Positions 1 to 9,573 of a DNA stretch of 64,000 nucleotides are shown piece after piece; the stretch's first letter is position 1; each line of letters begins with the position of its first letter. The stretch covers positions 62,001 through 126,000 of the forward strand of contig NZ_VRKW01000011.1 of NCBI RefSeq assembly GCF_009746715.1. The letters run 5' to 3'. The translations under genes were made by a program, and so were the position numbers. Origin of the DNA: Ketobacter sp. MCCC 1A13808 (GTDB taxonomy: Bacteria > Pseudomonadota > Gammaproteobacteria > Pseudomonadales > Ketobacteraceae). The notes beneath the pieces were generated by a model. The model searched no databases, was not told the origin of the DNA, and saw nothing but the letters and a program-made list of their open reading frames with translations.

Positions 1-1
1 T

Positions 2-1051
2 AGTGAAAACACCCTGACCCGCTTTTTGAATGAGGTATCGCCGGGAGACACCGGAGTGCTAACTGTCAAATTACCGGATCCCACCGGTTACGGGCGTATC
101 GTTCGGGACCACGCTGGAGTGGTGCGGGAGATTGTAGAAGAGAAAGACGCCGGCAATGAAATTCGCAAAATAGTAGAAGTCAACACCGGCATTATGCTGG
201 CCGATTCGAAAGATCTTCAACAGTGGTTACCGTCGATCGACAGTAATAATGCTCAGGGTGAATATTATTTGACGGATCTGGTCAAAATTGCAAACCAGCA
301 TGATGTGCCAGTCATCGGCTGCCGTGTAAAAGACCCGATTGAAGTCGAGGGCGTGAATGATAAACGTCAGCTGGCGCGTCTTGAACGGCTATATCAACGG
401 AAATTAGCAGAAGAATTGATGATAGCCGGTGCCACCTTGGCCGACCCGGCACGAATAGATATCCGCGGGCAAGTGAACATTTCACAGGATTGTTTTATTG
501 ATGTGAATGTCGTATTTGAAGGGCAAGTGGAATTGGGCACAGGCGTTCAAATCGGTCCGAATTGTGTGATTATTGACAGTGTCATCGGCGCTGGCAGTAT
601 TATCAAAGCCAATTGTGTGCTTGAAAACGCGCAGGTGGGTGAGGGCTGTGATGTGGGTCCGTTTGCCCGCCTCAGACCCGGCACCGAAATGAAACGCGGC
701 GCCCGTATCGGCAATTTTGTGGAAACCAAGAACACAATAATGGAAGAAGGTGCGAAAGCGAGTCATCTGACCTATTTGGGTGACAGTGAAATCGGCCGCG
801 ATGTGAATATAGGTGCAGGCACTATTACCTGTAATTATGACGGGGTCAATAAACATAAAACGATTATTGGCGAAGGTGCGTTTATCGGTTCAAACTCAGC
901 ATTGGTTGCACCGGTTGATATAGGCGCCGGTGCAACCATCGGTGCCGGTTCGACGATTACCAAGAGCGCGAAGGAAAATGCGTTGACCCTTACCCGGGCC
1001 AAGCAGCTAACGATTGAATCCTGGAAACGGCCAGAGAAGAATTCACAATAA
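2..1051 (+). CDS. glmU: Bifunctional GlmU, N-terminally cut by the window edge
   Basis: GlmU acetylates glucosamine-1-phosphate and then uridylates it to give UDP-GlcNAc in the cytoplasm, for peptidoglycan and lipopolysaccharide. The reading frame is open from base 2, so the TTG at 26 is internal and the gene begins before the window; comparison with the 456-residue E. coli protein suggests about 105 N-terminal residues are missing. The end of the pyrophosphorylase domain is visible (TVKLPDPTGYGRI), followed by the left-handed beta-helix acetyltransferase domain with hexapeptide repeats. The catalytic-site stretch KASHLTYLGD and the NIGAGTITCNYDG motif are intact. glmS follows after 15 bases, so both steps of amino-sugar supply are probably co-transcribed. 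Confidence 0.97.
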   Translation, partial: SENTLTRFLNEVSPGDTGVLTVKLPDPTGYGRIVRDHAGVVREIVEEKDAGNEIRKIVEVNTGIMLADSKDLQQWLPSIDSNNAQGEYYLTDLVKIANQHDVPVIGCRVKDPIEVEGVNDKRQLARLERLYQRKLAEELMIAGATLADPARIDIRGQVNISQDCFIDVNVVFEGQVELGTGVQIGPNCVIIDSVIGAGSIIKANCVLENAQVGEGCDVGPFARLRPGTEMKRGARIGNFVETKNTIMEEGAKASHLTYLGDSEIGRDVNIGAGTITCNYDGVNKHKTIIGEGAFIGSNSALVAPVDIGAGATIGAGSTITKSAKENALTLTRAKQLTIESWKRPEKNSQ

Positions 1052-1066
1052 GGTGAAGGCAAAGAT

Positions 1067-2893
1067 ATGTGTGGAATAGTGGGAGCGGTATCAACTCGCG
1101 ATGTGACACCGATATTAATAGAAGGCTTAAAGCGCCTTGAATACCGGGGCTACGATTCTGCGGGTATTGCGCGTTTCAGTTCAGGCGCTGACATTGAACA
1201 GGTCCGTCGTGTCGGGAAGGTCAATGAGCTGGTTGATGCAGTCGGTGCATTGCCGGGGAGTGGCACCATCGGTATAGCGCACACCCGATGGGCGACCCAT
1301 GGTATGCCCTCCGAAATAAATGCTCACCCTCATATGTCCTCAGGGAAAATTGCGGTGGTGCATAACGGCATCATTGAAAACCATGAGCATCTGCGCGCTA
1401 AATTGCAGAAACAGGGGTATCAATTCCTCTCTCAAACGGACACCGAAGTCGTTGCCCATTTGGTTCACTATCACCTGAAAAGCGGGGGTGGTTTGTTGGC
1501 GGCAGTAAACACGGCTACCCAAGAACTGGAAGGCGCTTATGCATTGGGTGTGGTCAGTAAAGACGACCCGGACTGTATAGTAGCAGCGCGTCAGGGCAGT
1601 CCACTCGTCATTGGGGTTGGTCTGGGTGAAAACTTTATTGCGTCGGACCAGCTTGCATTACTGCCGGTGACTACTCGTTTTATATTTTTGGAAGAAGGGG
1701 ATATTGCTGAAGTACACCGGGAATCAATCGGGATTCTGAATAGCGATGGTCAACGGGTTGAGCATCCTATAAAGACGTTTACTGGTAGCGATGGTACGAC
1801 AGATAAAGGCGAGTACCGTCACTTCATGCTTAAGGAAATATTTGAGCAACCCAACGCCATTCGTGCCACATTGGAAGGACGCAGTAATTTGAGTGGCATT
1901 GATCCTTCGATTTTCGGCGCGGATGCGCAAGCGATATTTGAACGGGTTAAAGTGGTTCAAATCATTGCCTGCGGAACTTCGTATCACGCAGGGTTGGTTG
2001 CTAAGTACTGGCTGGAAGGATTAGCCGGTATTCCCTGCAATATTGAAGTAGCCAGCGAATTCCGCTATCGGAAAACGGTGGTTCAACCGGGCACATTGTT
2101 TGTCACCATTTCGCAGTCCGGGGAAACCGCGGACACCCTGGCTGCGTTGCGTGCGGCGCAAGGCTATCTATCCAGCCTAGCCATTTGCAATGTTTCAAGC
2201 AGCTCATTGGTGCGTGAGTCGGCTATGTCATTTTTGACCAAGGCGGGGCCTGAAATCGGCGTGGCATCAACGAAAGCGTTTACCACGCAGTTGGTGGGGT
2301 TGTATTTGATGACATTGGCAATCGGTAAATTTCATGGCATTGACGCGACTGAGGAGAAACGTTTACTGCAGGGGTTACAGCAGCTACCCGATGTCATTCA
2401 ATCAACGCTTAAGCTCAATCAGCCCATAGAGGCGATGGCGGAACGATTTGCCGAGAAAAATCATGCCTTGTTTCTTGGGCGCGGCTTACAGTACCCGATC
2501 GCGCTGGAAGGAGCTTTAAAGTTGAAGGAAATTTCCTATATACACGCCGAAGCTTATCCGGCGGGGGAGCTAAAGCACGGCCCCCTGGCATTGGTGGACA
2601 ACCAAATGCCGGTGGTAACGGTTGCCCCATCCGACGCGCTGCTGGAAAAACTGAAATCGAATTTGCAGGAAGTTCGCGCCAGAGGCGGGGAGTTGTTTGT
2701 GTTTCAGGATACCGATGCAGCTTTGATCAAGCAGGATGATGTGCATGTGCTGGATGTACCCAAAGTTGCAGCGGAGTTAGCGCCAATTGTGTACACCATT
2801 CCCTTGCAGCTGCTCAGCTACCATGTGGCGATTATCAAAGGCACCGATGTGGATCAGCCGCGCAATCTGGCTAAGAGTGTTACGGTGGAATAG
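1067..2893 (+). CDS. glmS: Glutamine--fructose-6-phosphate aminotransferase (isomerizing)
   Basis: GlmS makes glucosamine-6-phosphate from fructose-6-phosphate and glutamine, the first committed step of UDP-GlcNAc synthesis. The 608-residue length matches the family. The protein starts MCGIVGAV, so the nucleophile Cys2 of the class II glutaminase domain is present. Two SIS sugar-isomerase domains follow, with [18 protein letters not shown] and STKAFTTQL, and the conserved C-terminus NLAKSVTVE is intact. A purine-rich ribosome site (aaggtgaagg) precedes the ATG. The gene lies directly after glmU. Its 3' end also carries the sequence that Tn7 TnsD recognises in other bacteria. Confidence 0.98.
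   Translation: MCGIVGAVSTRDVTPILIEGLKRLEYRGYDSAGIARFSSGADIEQVRRVGKVNELVDAVGALPGSGTIGIAHTRWATHGMPSEINAHPHMSSGKIAVVHNGIIENHEHLRAKLQKQGYQFLSQTDTEVVAHLVHYHLKSGGGLLAAVNTATQELEGAYALGVVSKDDPDCIVAARQGSPLVIGVGLGENFIASDQLALLPVTTRFIFLEEGDIAEVHRESIGILNSDGQRVEHPIKTFTGSDGTTDKGEYRHFMLKEIFEQPNAIRATLEGRSNLSGIDPSIFGADAQAIFERVKVVQIIACGTSYHAGLVAKYWLEGLAGIPCNIEVASEFRYRKTVVQPGTLFVTISQSGETADTLAALRAAQGYLSSLAICNVSSSSLVRESAMSFLTKAGPEIGVASTKAFTTQLVGLYLMTLAIGKFHGIDATEEKRLLQGLQQLPDVIQSTLKLNQPIEAMAERFAEKNHALFLGRGLQYPIALEGALKLKEISYIHAEAYPAGELKHGPLALVDNQMPVVTVAPSDALLEKLKSNLQEVRARGGELFVFQDTDAALIKQDDVHVLDVPKVAAELAPIVYTIPLQLLSYHVAIIKGTDVDQPRNLAKSVTVE
2858..2893 (+). other. attTn7-like target in the 3' end of glmS
   Basis: The last 36 bases of glmS encode NLAKSVTVE and resemble the TnsD recognition segment known from E. 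coli and Pseudomonas. Tn7-type elements normally insert about 25 bases past the stop codon, here near 2918. I see no Tn7 end or tns gene next to it, so this is an unoccupied or ancient site. Confidence 0.5.
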
Positions 2894-3684
2894 AACGAGC
2901 CTGGAATGAAATAACTCCACGGCCAGATTTAGCTTACTATTTGTACTTTGTCGCGGGGCAAAGTCTGGTAATGGGTCGGCTTTCTGGCCGTTCTATACCA
3001 CTTTTGCAACTTGAGTGCCCTGTCCATGTCAAATTGGGTACGCAAGTTTAGTACAATTTTCAACCACTATTTTTTAAGAGCTTCATCTTACATGAGACCT
3101 GGTTCACAACGTCGATACTAAAGTCGTTTTTAAAGGGGGCATCTATTGATTCATCGTTTCCCCGACATCTATTATTTTCAGTGATAGCTTCGGGTATTTT
3201 TGAATTTGCCCGAGTGCGACGTCAGTTGTGATTTCAATGGAAGGGTGACACCAAGAGTGTGTCATGCACTTCGGCCTTAACGATACTCGGGTATTTTCTG
3301 ACTTCGCTATTCTCGATATTGAATGTTTCGGGAATATGGATGAAAAACGGATTTGCTGTGGGAGATTTCGTCACCGCCATCAATGGCTTTTTCCTTTTGA
3401 TGGACGATTATGGTGAGTGATTTGGGTTTTCAGGTTTGGGTTTTACTGAATATCTGCGCTCATTCACGGTTTGCATTTTCTACACGGTGTAGTCTGTCAA
3501 AACTTTCAAGAGCAGTAATTTGAGTAGTTGAATTTTTAAGAACAACGCCTAGGCGGGCAGCTTTGAAATTTAGCTTCGCTGGGGGACGCTTCGGATATTG
3601 AAGTTCACGATGCCCGAATGATCAGAGGCAACGTATCGAGTCCACCTGAAAGAAAATTAATCGCTATATTTAGAGGTACATCTT
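2894..3684. other. 791-base non-coding stretch after glmS
   Basis: No convincing gene is visible on either strand. The stretch looks more A+T-rich than the flanking genes. It contains a 13-base inverted repeat (ctacac-g-gtgtag, 3480-3492) and must hold the promoter of the following secreted hydrolase gene, but I cannot place one with confidence. No clear hairpin terminator for glmS is visible. It may be the scar of a decayed gene or an island boundary. Confidence 0.6.
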
Positions 3685-6207
3685 ATGTCTATACGCTTAG
3701 CAGTCGGCATCTGCATGGTGTTTTCGACTCTCGTATTAAACATACAGAATTCACAGGCAGCTCCTGCCTATATGAACGACGCCGATACCAGGCGGCCTTC
3801 ATCCACTGCAAACTTCCCCAGTATTGAGGGACACAAATTTCCCCGGGTGATTATGGCTGAAACCCAGTCAATGGCCGGTAACCTCGAAAAGTTTGCTAAA
3901 TACCAGGTTATTGCCACCGGTGGCGGCGTGCTTAACAAGATAGCAGCCGTGCAGCGCATGAACCCCAGTCTGCTTTATTTTCGTGCCATGATGCCCACGG
4001 AGTTCCTGGGATACAATCATTCTTATTGCTCACACAGTCATAGCCTTGCCTTTGAGAACACAGCGTCAGCCACCGCAGGGTGTAATGTTTATGCAGGTCA
4101 CTGGCTTTATCAGGCGGGTACCACCCTACGCAAGGCGATAACTAATTCAGCGACCTCGATTCCGGTTGCCGACGCCAAGCGTTTCCAAGTAGGTGAGTAT
4201 ATTGTGATCTATAATGCGCCCGCCGGTTCGTTTAGGAACGCGGAGCACGCCAAGATTACCGGGCGTAACACTTCCAATAATACGCTGACTGTGCAGCGTG
4301 GTTTCAAATCTTCAAAAGTAAAACACGGAGCGGGTAGTATTGTTGCCCAGCACGTAACCGGACAGAGTGGCAGTAAACTCAACTGGTCTTACAATATCAG
4401 CACCAAATCTCCGAAAGACAGTAATGGCAGAACCTACGCCCAGGCCGCGCTCGCGTTTGTCAAAAACAACTACTCGAAAGACGCTACAGGAAACAAGACG
4501 TCTGCTAAGGTCTCGGGTTTTCTGTTCGATTCCGACTTTTACACTCTGTTTGATAATAAGAAAGCCGACGTCAATAACGATCTACGAACGGACGATGGCA
4601 GAGATTCAAGTGGTACAAATTGGTGGGGAATCGGGCTGGAGAATTTCTATAAGGGCATGCGCAATGCATTCCCTAACAAATACATCATCACCGGCCATCA
4701 GTTAGCGCGCTCTTTCAGTGCGACGAACGGAACGCAAATGGAAGGGTGGCCGCAATCCAACGGCTACCACAGCGTCGTTCCCCAGTACAAAACTCTAAGC
4801 TCCGAGTTCGCCAACTATCGTTACTACATGCACCATATCAATCGTGGGCCCGCTGCCAGTCATGTACTGACGAAGACGCCCACCGCTACTTATCGTGATT
4901 CTACTAGCGCCTCCACGAACAAGCCGTTCCGCTTCGCTCTGGGAATGGGGCTGTTGGAAGACGGTTATTTTGGTAGCCAGAACTCTCCCACTCACCCGGA
5001 CGTTTGGTACGATGAGTTTTCTGTCATCACCGATAAAAGCTCCGCGAGCTACGGCAAAGCTGTAACGTCCAACCAGGCGTCTATTCGCAAAAACACAGGT
5101 TGGTTAGGCAAACCCCTGGGGAGTTATAAACGAATCTATAATAACGCCGCATTTTCGCCCTCGGCTTCATTAATAAAACCTGGCACGTTCGATAGCAATA
5201 TTAACGGTTGGTCCGGCGTCAATGTGAAACTGAGCCGAAACACGGCGAATGCAAGAGATGGATCAGCTTCTCTTATGGTGGGAAAACACACCAGCTATCA
5301 AAAAGAACTTTATGGCGCCAAGGTTAAAGGGCCTGCTGCCAATCTAACGAAAAACACCTGGTATACCCTGGTATTTTCCGCTACCTCTAATGCGCCCCGT
5401 GAAATTAAGGCCAATGTCGGCGGCTACGGCGAGCGTTTCCTGGTAGGAAACACCTGGCGGCGTTACGTTATGTCCTTTCAGGCGCCAGCGAATGGCTCTA
5501 GCCGGATATCCTTTACAGTGGGGGATGAAAATACCAATGTGTGGTTGGATACCGTTTACCTCTTTAAGGGCAATGCGAACGTCTTTAGACGTGATTTCGA
5601 AAACGGTATTGTGGTCGTCAATGGGTCGAATTCCTCAACGACGGTCGATCTGGGCGGCACCTTCCAGCGTATAAAAGGCACACAGGACCCTGGTACCAAT
5701 AATGGGAAAAGCCTGAAAAACCTGTCATTAAATGCCTGGGATGCCGGAATTCTGATTCGACCGAAGAAGGGTGGTTCAACAGCCAGCACGTCTCCAGCCA
5801 CTTCTTTAGACACCGACGCTTGTGGTTCTCCCGCAATCAACTCTGGTTCTGATCAGGGGCTCTTCCTCTGGAAAGATTGTAACGCAGGCACCTGGCACTT
5901 TGTTGCGTCGGCAGGCGGGGATAGCAGCGGAAACAGCTTCACGGGTACCGTATCTTCCAGCGGAGGCTTCAACTTCATTGATCCGGTTGACTTCGAAAAG
6001 CACGATGTTTTGGATATGGCTTCCTCGAAGGTCGATTTCAAACTGAAGGTTTGGAATAAAGGCACTGACGGAATCGACATGGCATTACCTGGCGGTTCCA
6101 ACACTTGCTTTAGGTTGAATGCTTCCTCCGGCCGCGCATACATCGGGCCTGATAAAGTGGAAGTATCATCGCCCATTAATCTGAATACCCTGAAGCAATG
6201 CAACTGA
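3685..6207 (+). CDS. Secreted GHL15-like putative glycoside hydrolase with CBM-like and CGxP-module C-terminus
   Basis: The 840-residue product starts with a signal peptide (about residues 1-26, ending SQA-AP). Residues about 50-490 resemble the hypothetical glycosyl hydrolase family 15 (GHL15) in the motifs LLEDGYFGS, VWYDEFSV and WLGKPLG; the activity of this family is unproven. Residues about 495-640 look like a CBM4/9-type carbohydrate-binding beta-sandwich (GTFDSNINGW, WYTLVFSA, WLDTVYLF). Residues 712-840 are one copy of the cysteine module found 11 times in this locus. An agaggt ribosome site supports the ATG. A strong terminator follows, so the gene is probably monocistronic. I infer that it binds or trims the extracellular polysaccharide. 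Confidence 0.8.
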   Translation: MSIRLAVGICMVFSTLVLNIQNSQAAPAYMNDADTRRPSSTANFPSIEGHKFPRVIMAETQSMAGNLEKFAKYQVIATGGGVLNKIAAVQRMNPSLLYFRAMMPTEFLGYNHSYCSHSHSLAFENTASATAGCNVYAGHWLYQAGTTLRKAITNSATSIPVADAKRFQVGEYIVIYNAPAGSFRNAEHAKITGRNTSNNTLTVQRGFKSSKVKHGAGSIVAQHVTGQSGSKLNWSYNISTKSPKDSNGRTYAQAALAFVKNNYSKDATGNKTSAKVSGFLFDSDFYTLFDNKKADVNNDLRTDDGRDSSGTNWWGIGLENFYKGMRNAFPNKYIITGHQLARSFSATNGTQMEGWPQSNGYHSVVPQYKTLSSEFANYRYYMHHINRGPAASHVLTKTPTATYRDSTSASTNKPFRFALGMGLLEDGYFGSQNSPTHPDVWYDEFSVITDKSSASYGKAVTSNQASIRKNTGWLGKPLGSYKRIYNNAAFSPSASLIKPGTFDSNINGWSGVNVKLSRNTANARDGSASLMVGKHTSYQKELYGAKVKGPAANLTKNTWYTLVFSATSNAPREIKANVGGYGERFLVGNTWRRYVMSFQAPANGSSRISFTVGDENTNVWLDTVYLFKGNANVFRRDFENGIVVVNGSNSSTTVDLGGTFQRIKGTQDPGTNNGKSLKNLSLNAWDAGILIRPKKGGSTASTSPATSLDTDACGSPAINSGSDQGLFLWKDCNAGTWHFVASAGGDSSGNSFTGTVSSSGGFNFIDPVDFEKHDVLDMASSKVDFKLKVWNKGTDGIDMALPGGSNTCFRLNASSGRAYIGPDKVEVSSPINLNTLKQCN
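5818..6204 (+). repeat. CGxP module, copy 1 of 11
   Basis: 129 residues forming the C-terminus of the GHL15-like protein. It has the four framing cysteines: ACGSP, LWKDC, NTCF and LKQC, followed by one final residue. The central GGDSSG and TDGIDM stretches match the other copies. Confidence 0.85.
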
Positions 6208-6225
6208 TATAGTTCCAAAAGAAAC

Positions 6226-6255
6226 AAAAAACGGCCCTTAATTGGGCCGTTTTTC
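6226..6255 (+). terminator. Rho-independent terminator after the GHL15-like gene
   Basis: The stem acggccc/gggccgt with a six-base loop is preceded by A5 and followed by T4. The A-tract before the stem would also let it act on the opposite strand. It begins 19 bases after the stop codon. Confidence 0.9.
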
Positions 6256-6366
6256 GTTAACATCCAAGCCATGGAAATTGCTTGCCCGTTTGGGTATTCT
6301 AGCCGTCGAAATATCTGATCGAATGTCGAACTGAGTGCCCAGCGCCAATTTCACAGGATTTATATA

Positions 6367-7329
6367 ATGACGGTTAAAGCCTTATACATCATGTCTTCCC
6401 CCCGTGGAGGCTCCACATTAGTCAGCCTCGTGCTTGGGCAGCATGCTAAAACTGTGAACCTGGGTGAGGTCTGCTTTATACCGAAATTACTCTCTCTGGA
6501 TGAGATGTGCACCTGTGGACAGCAACTGAATCAATGCGGTGAGTGGGCGAAGGTTTTCACCCGGCTTGCCGCGGCGTCCGGTGTTGATATGAGAGCCAAG
6601 CCTTACGGTTTGCATCTTGACGATGCTATGAAGTGGAAAGACGGTAGTGGAAAAATAGACCACCAACGTCAAACTAAAGCTCGTGTTGCTATTGCGCGCT
6701 GGAGAGTTGCCGCCGATAGCGTAGGATTGGCGCTGCCCCCATTTCTGGGTGGTTCCTGGGTCACGCCGCCTTCTATTAAGGATGGCGTTAATAATACGAT
6801 GAAGCTATACACCGCTGCGGCTGAAGAGTGGAATAGTGATTTGGTTGTTGACGCGTCAAAACTCCCCCGTAAAGCGGTTCATTTGTATCGAGCTTTCCCC
6901 GATGAGGTTCGTATATTGCACCTGACCCGGGATGGAAGAGGGGTTAGCGCGTCGAGGATGGGCCATATGCCCTTTGAGCGCGCCGCGGAGCGTTGGCATC
7001 ACTATCACCAGTTAACCACTCAATTGTTGGGCAAATGGGTTGACCCGGCCCATCGTTTTTCCATGCAGTATGAAGCGTTCACCAGTGAGCCAGAAAAGTG
7101 GACCAGCCAGCTCTGCGAATGGCTGAATATCGAATACGATCCGAATATGTTGCAGTTCAGTAACGACAGTGTGTATCACTCCGCTGGGGGTAATCCAACT
7201 CGCTTTAAGCTTGCTGAAGAAGGGATTCGCCCTACCGATGACCAGTGGCGTTCACGTTTGACTGCTGACCACATCGCCCGCTTTGACGCGGTTGCCGGTC
7301 AGCTAAACCATCAACTTGGTTATCAATAG
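6367..7329 (+). CDS. Sulfotransferase family protein (ST1)
   Basis: The 320-residue protein is predicted to move sulfate from PAPS to a glycan. The 5'-phosphosulfate-binding loop is SSPRGGSTLVS (residues 9-19) and the 3'-phosphate-binding region is LTRDGRGVSASR. A cysteine cluster CTCGQQLNQCGEW after the loop is typical of one bacterial sulfotransferase subfamily. It has no signal peptide, so it acts in the cytoplasm on lipid-linked intermediates or nucleotide sugars. It stands alone between a terminator and the convergent export operon. It is one of four sulfotransferases in the locus and is clearly different in sequence from the other three. Confidence 0.85.
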   Translation: MTVKALYIMSSPRGGSTLVSLVLGQHAKTVNLGEVCFIPKLLSLDEMCTCGQQLNQCGEWAKVFTRLAAASGVDMRAKPYGLHLDDAMKWKDGSGKIDHQRQTKARVAIARWRVAADSVGLALPPFLGGSWVTPPSIKDGVNNTMKLYTAAAEEWNSDLVVDASKLPRKAVHLYRAFPDEVRILHLTRDGRGVSASRMGHMPFERAAERWHHYHQLTTQLLGKWVDPAHRFSMQYEAFTSEPEKWTSQLCEWLNIEYDPNMLQFSNDSVYHSAGGNPTRFKLAEEGIRPTDDQWRSRLTADHIARFDAVAGQLNHQLGYQ

Positions 7330-7341
7330 AATAAGAAAACG

Positions 7342-7375
7342 TGGATCCGCTCAGAAATCCGCAAGAACGGATCCA
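7342..7375. other. Inverted repeat between convergent genes
   Basis: Arms tggatccg (7342-7349) and cggatcca (7368-7375) are separated by 18 bases that include the stop codon of the leftward ATPase gene. There is no T-tract, so termination is only a possibility. Confidence 0.3.
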
Positions 7376-8259
7376 ACCACCTCTGCATTTAATGATTGAA
7401 GCTTTTTGATCATCTTGGTAGCAGCGGAAAGCGGTGTTTTGTTTTTACGCATCACAAGTAGCGCATCAGAACATTGCGCCGCCACAAATTCCCAGCCACT
7501 GATATTGTTCATGGGCGAGGTATCGAACAGGACAACGCTGTAATCCTCCTGAACCTGCTCTACGATGTCGGCGAGTACTCTTCTTTCCAGTAGTTCGCCC
7601 GGATTGGGTGGAGGTGCTCCCGCAGGAAGCAGTGATAACCCGCGGAATAGCGGCACAGGTTTGATGACGGATTCGACAGAGCCTCGGCCAGCCAGAACGC
7701 TGGAGAGACCGATTTTGTTTTTAACGTTGAATAATTCGTGTTGACGCCCGTGCTGCAGATCGGCATCAACCAGCAGTGTGCGCTCTCCCATTTGAGACCA
7801 GATCACAGCCAGGTTTGCCGCGAGATAGCTGCTGCCACAACCGGCGTGGGGGCTCACGATCGCCAGCGTTTTTCTGCCTTCAGAAAACCATCTCAGGATC
7901 AGTTGGGAGCGCAAAGCCCTTAGTGCTTCTCCCTTTTTGGAAAAGGGGGAATGTGCCGCCACCAGCTCATCAGAAATCTCAGCGGAATTTTTATTTATAT
8001 AAGGGTAATTGAATTGCGCGGCGAGCGACTCATCCAGCTCGTCCTGGGTCACCAAGCCGAGTTGGAGCGCAGCTTCACCAAAGCGTAGATCGTGTAATTG
8101 AGAATAGGTAAGAATTTCACTGATGCTGGAAGGCTTAATTTTGCCTTGTTCTACCAGAGTCAGACCGAGAGCTTTGATGTCCAGAGTATCTTCCCGCCTT
8201 GCTTGTAGGGTTTGACTATCATTAACCGTCAGTTTTCGTTCGAATTTGGAAAATTCCAT
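7351..8259 (-). CDS. BY-kinase-like exopolysaccharide ATPase (EpsG/CpsD type) lacking the P-loop lysine
   Basis: The 302-residue cytoplasmic protein resembles the kinase partner of Wzz-type chain-length regulators. Residues about 30-90 look like a MshEN domain (GKIKPSSISEIL, FGEAALQLGLVTQDEL), a fold that binds c-di-GMP in some proteins. The kinase part follows, with Walker A' (TLLVDADLQ) and Walker B (VVLFDTSP). The Walker A position reads SPHAGCGSSY: the usual GxGK[ST] lysine is a serine. The C-terminus ends VLADF and has no tyrosine cluster, so classical autophosphorylation of a Tyr tail is not possible. It is the last gene of a leftward operon, 44 bases after the Wzz-like gene. It may be a regulatory pseudokinase or a divergent ATPase. 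Confidence 0.85.
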   Translation of the reverse strand: MEFSKFERKLTVNDSQTLQARREDTLDIKALGLTLVEQGKIKPSSISEILTYSQLHDLRFGEAALQLGLVTQDELDESLAAQFNYPYINKNSAEISDELVAAHSPFSKKGEALRALRSQLILRWFSEGRKTLAIVSPHAGCGSSYLAANLAVIWSQMGERTLLVDADLQHGRQHELFNVKNKIGLSSVLAGRGSVESVIKPVPLFRGLSLLPAGAPPPNPGELLERRVLADIVEQVQEDYSVVLFDTSPMNNISGWEFVAAQCSDALLVMRKNKTPLSAATKMIKKLQSLNAEVVGSVLADF

Positions 8260-8303
8260 GCTGCTATACTACCCTATCAACAACGTTCACACCGATGCTG
8301 GCA

Positions 8304-9530
8304 CTAGATTTGTGCCAACACTTTGGTGCCTAAAAGCCCGTCTAAATCATCTTCAGTGCGGATTCTGCGATCGAAAAGCTCAGCCAGAAAGGCAAGTACA
8401 AAACTAATGACGCTGCCCAGGACGATTGCACTTATTACATTCAGTAGCAGATTCGGACTCGATGGCTTGGTCGGCGTAATCGCACGATTCAAAATCGCAA
8501 TATTAGTCTGATTGAACTGGCTTTCCAGTTTGGTTACGTAATATCTCTTTTGCATTTCCTCATAGGCTTGGCGTTCCGTTTCCACTTCTCTGGCAAGCAC
8601 GTCAAGTTGGTCTCGTTGCTGCTTTATCTGTAGGAATTTGAGTTTTTGTTCTTCTAGTGAGTCATGCAGTGATTGTTCCCGTTTGATGGCACCGATGTAT
8701 TCCGGGTGATTTTCACCTAACTGACGGGATTTAACGTCATAGACTGTAGCCTGCGCCTCCAGATAATTCTTCGACAGCTCGTTGAGCCTGTTCGCTTCTG
8801 TATCCAGTCGCTCGTCGATCATGATTATCCCTTTATCCTGCTGATAATCGGTTAATCTTTTCTGGGCTTCTTCGCGCCGTTGACGAAACACTTTGGTCTG
8901 GTCGTCGAACCAGTGTGCGCTGCGTGCTGCGGGCTCAATACTCAACTCAAGATTAGTCTCAATGTACGCATCCACAAAGGCGTTCGCTATCCTTGCGGCG
9001 AGCACAGGGTCTTTGAAACTGAAGTTGATATTCACGACTCGGCTATCCCTGGATGGTTGTACATTCAGCCCTTCAATCAATTTATTTGCCAGAAGGTGCC
9101 GGGTCGAGCCACTGGTATTGTCGTCACCCGGGGTATTCAACTGCAGAATCTGACTTTCTGCGGGCTTCAGATCGTCTACGACAGTCACCGTATCACCCGG
9201 CTGCCAGGGTGATTTATCCACATCCAAGGTCATCAATTTGATAATTTGGTCTTCTACGGGCTTTAATTTGTCAACGACTTTTAGGGCGACACTCTGGCTG
9301 GAGATAATGTCGAGTTGGGTTGCAATGTAGCTGGAAACAAATTGAGCCGGCATCGTGCTTTGTTCAAACGGCGTTGAACCATCGAAATTCAATATCAATG
9401 AGGTATTGGCATCGAAGCGATTGGGTTGTAATTTCGTCAACACCACCGTGACCGAAACCGTCAGAACCAAGGTAAATAAAATCAGCACGAAACGTGCTTT
9501 AAAAACAGTCCACAAAATATTGATGTTCAT
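8304..9530 (-). CDS. Wzz/EpsF-type polysaccharide chain-length determinant
   Basis: The 408-residue inner-membrane polysaccharide co-polymerase has a transmembrane segment near residues 12-32 (FVLILFTLVLTVSVTVV), a long periplasmic region with coiled-coil-forming stretches (about 200-340), and a second membrane segment near 362-385 preceded by the proline-rich TPTKPSSPN motif typical of Wzz proteins. It should set chain length and connect the polymerase to the outer-membrane exporter. The kinase domain is on a separate gene downstream, as in two-protein Wzc systems. It is the middle gene of the leftward export operon, 43 bases after the exporter gene. Confidence 0.9.
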   Translation of the reverse strand: MNINILWTVFKARFVLILFTLVLTVSVTVVLTKLQPNRFDANTSLILNFDGSTPFEQSTMPAQFVSSYIATQLDIISSQSVALKVVDKLKPVEDQIIKLMTLDVDKSPWQPGDTVTVVDDLKPAESQILQLNTPGDDNTSGSTRHLLANKLIEGLNVQPSRDSRVVNINFSFKDPVLAARIANAFVDAYIETNLELSIEPAARSAHWFDDQTKVFRQRREEAQKRLTDYQQDKGIIMIDERLDTEANRLNELSKNYLEAQATVYDVKSRQLGENHPEYIGAIKREQSLHDSLEEQKLKFLQIKQQRDQLDVLAREVETERQAYEEMQKRYYVTKLESQFNQTNIAILNRAITPTKPSSPNLLLNVISAIVLGSVISFVLAFLAELFDRRIRTEDDLDGLLGTKVLAQI

Positions 9531-9573
9531 TACAGCTAGAACCCTATAACTCGAGAAACCTACATATGCCTGA

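Noticed and set aside
2894-3684. Tn7-type transposon inserted downstream of glmS
   Set aside because: No element end near 2918 and no tns-like genes in the window.
3618-3827. Short open frame overlapping the start of the GHL15-like gene
   Set aside because: It overlaps the signal-peptide region of a well-supported gene in another frame and has no ribosome site or recognisable motif.
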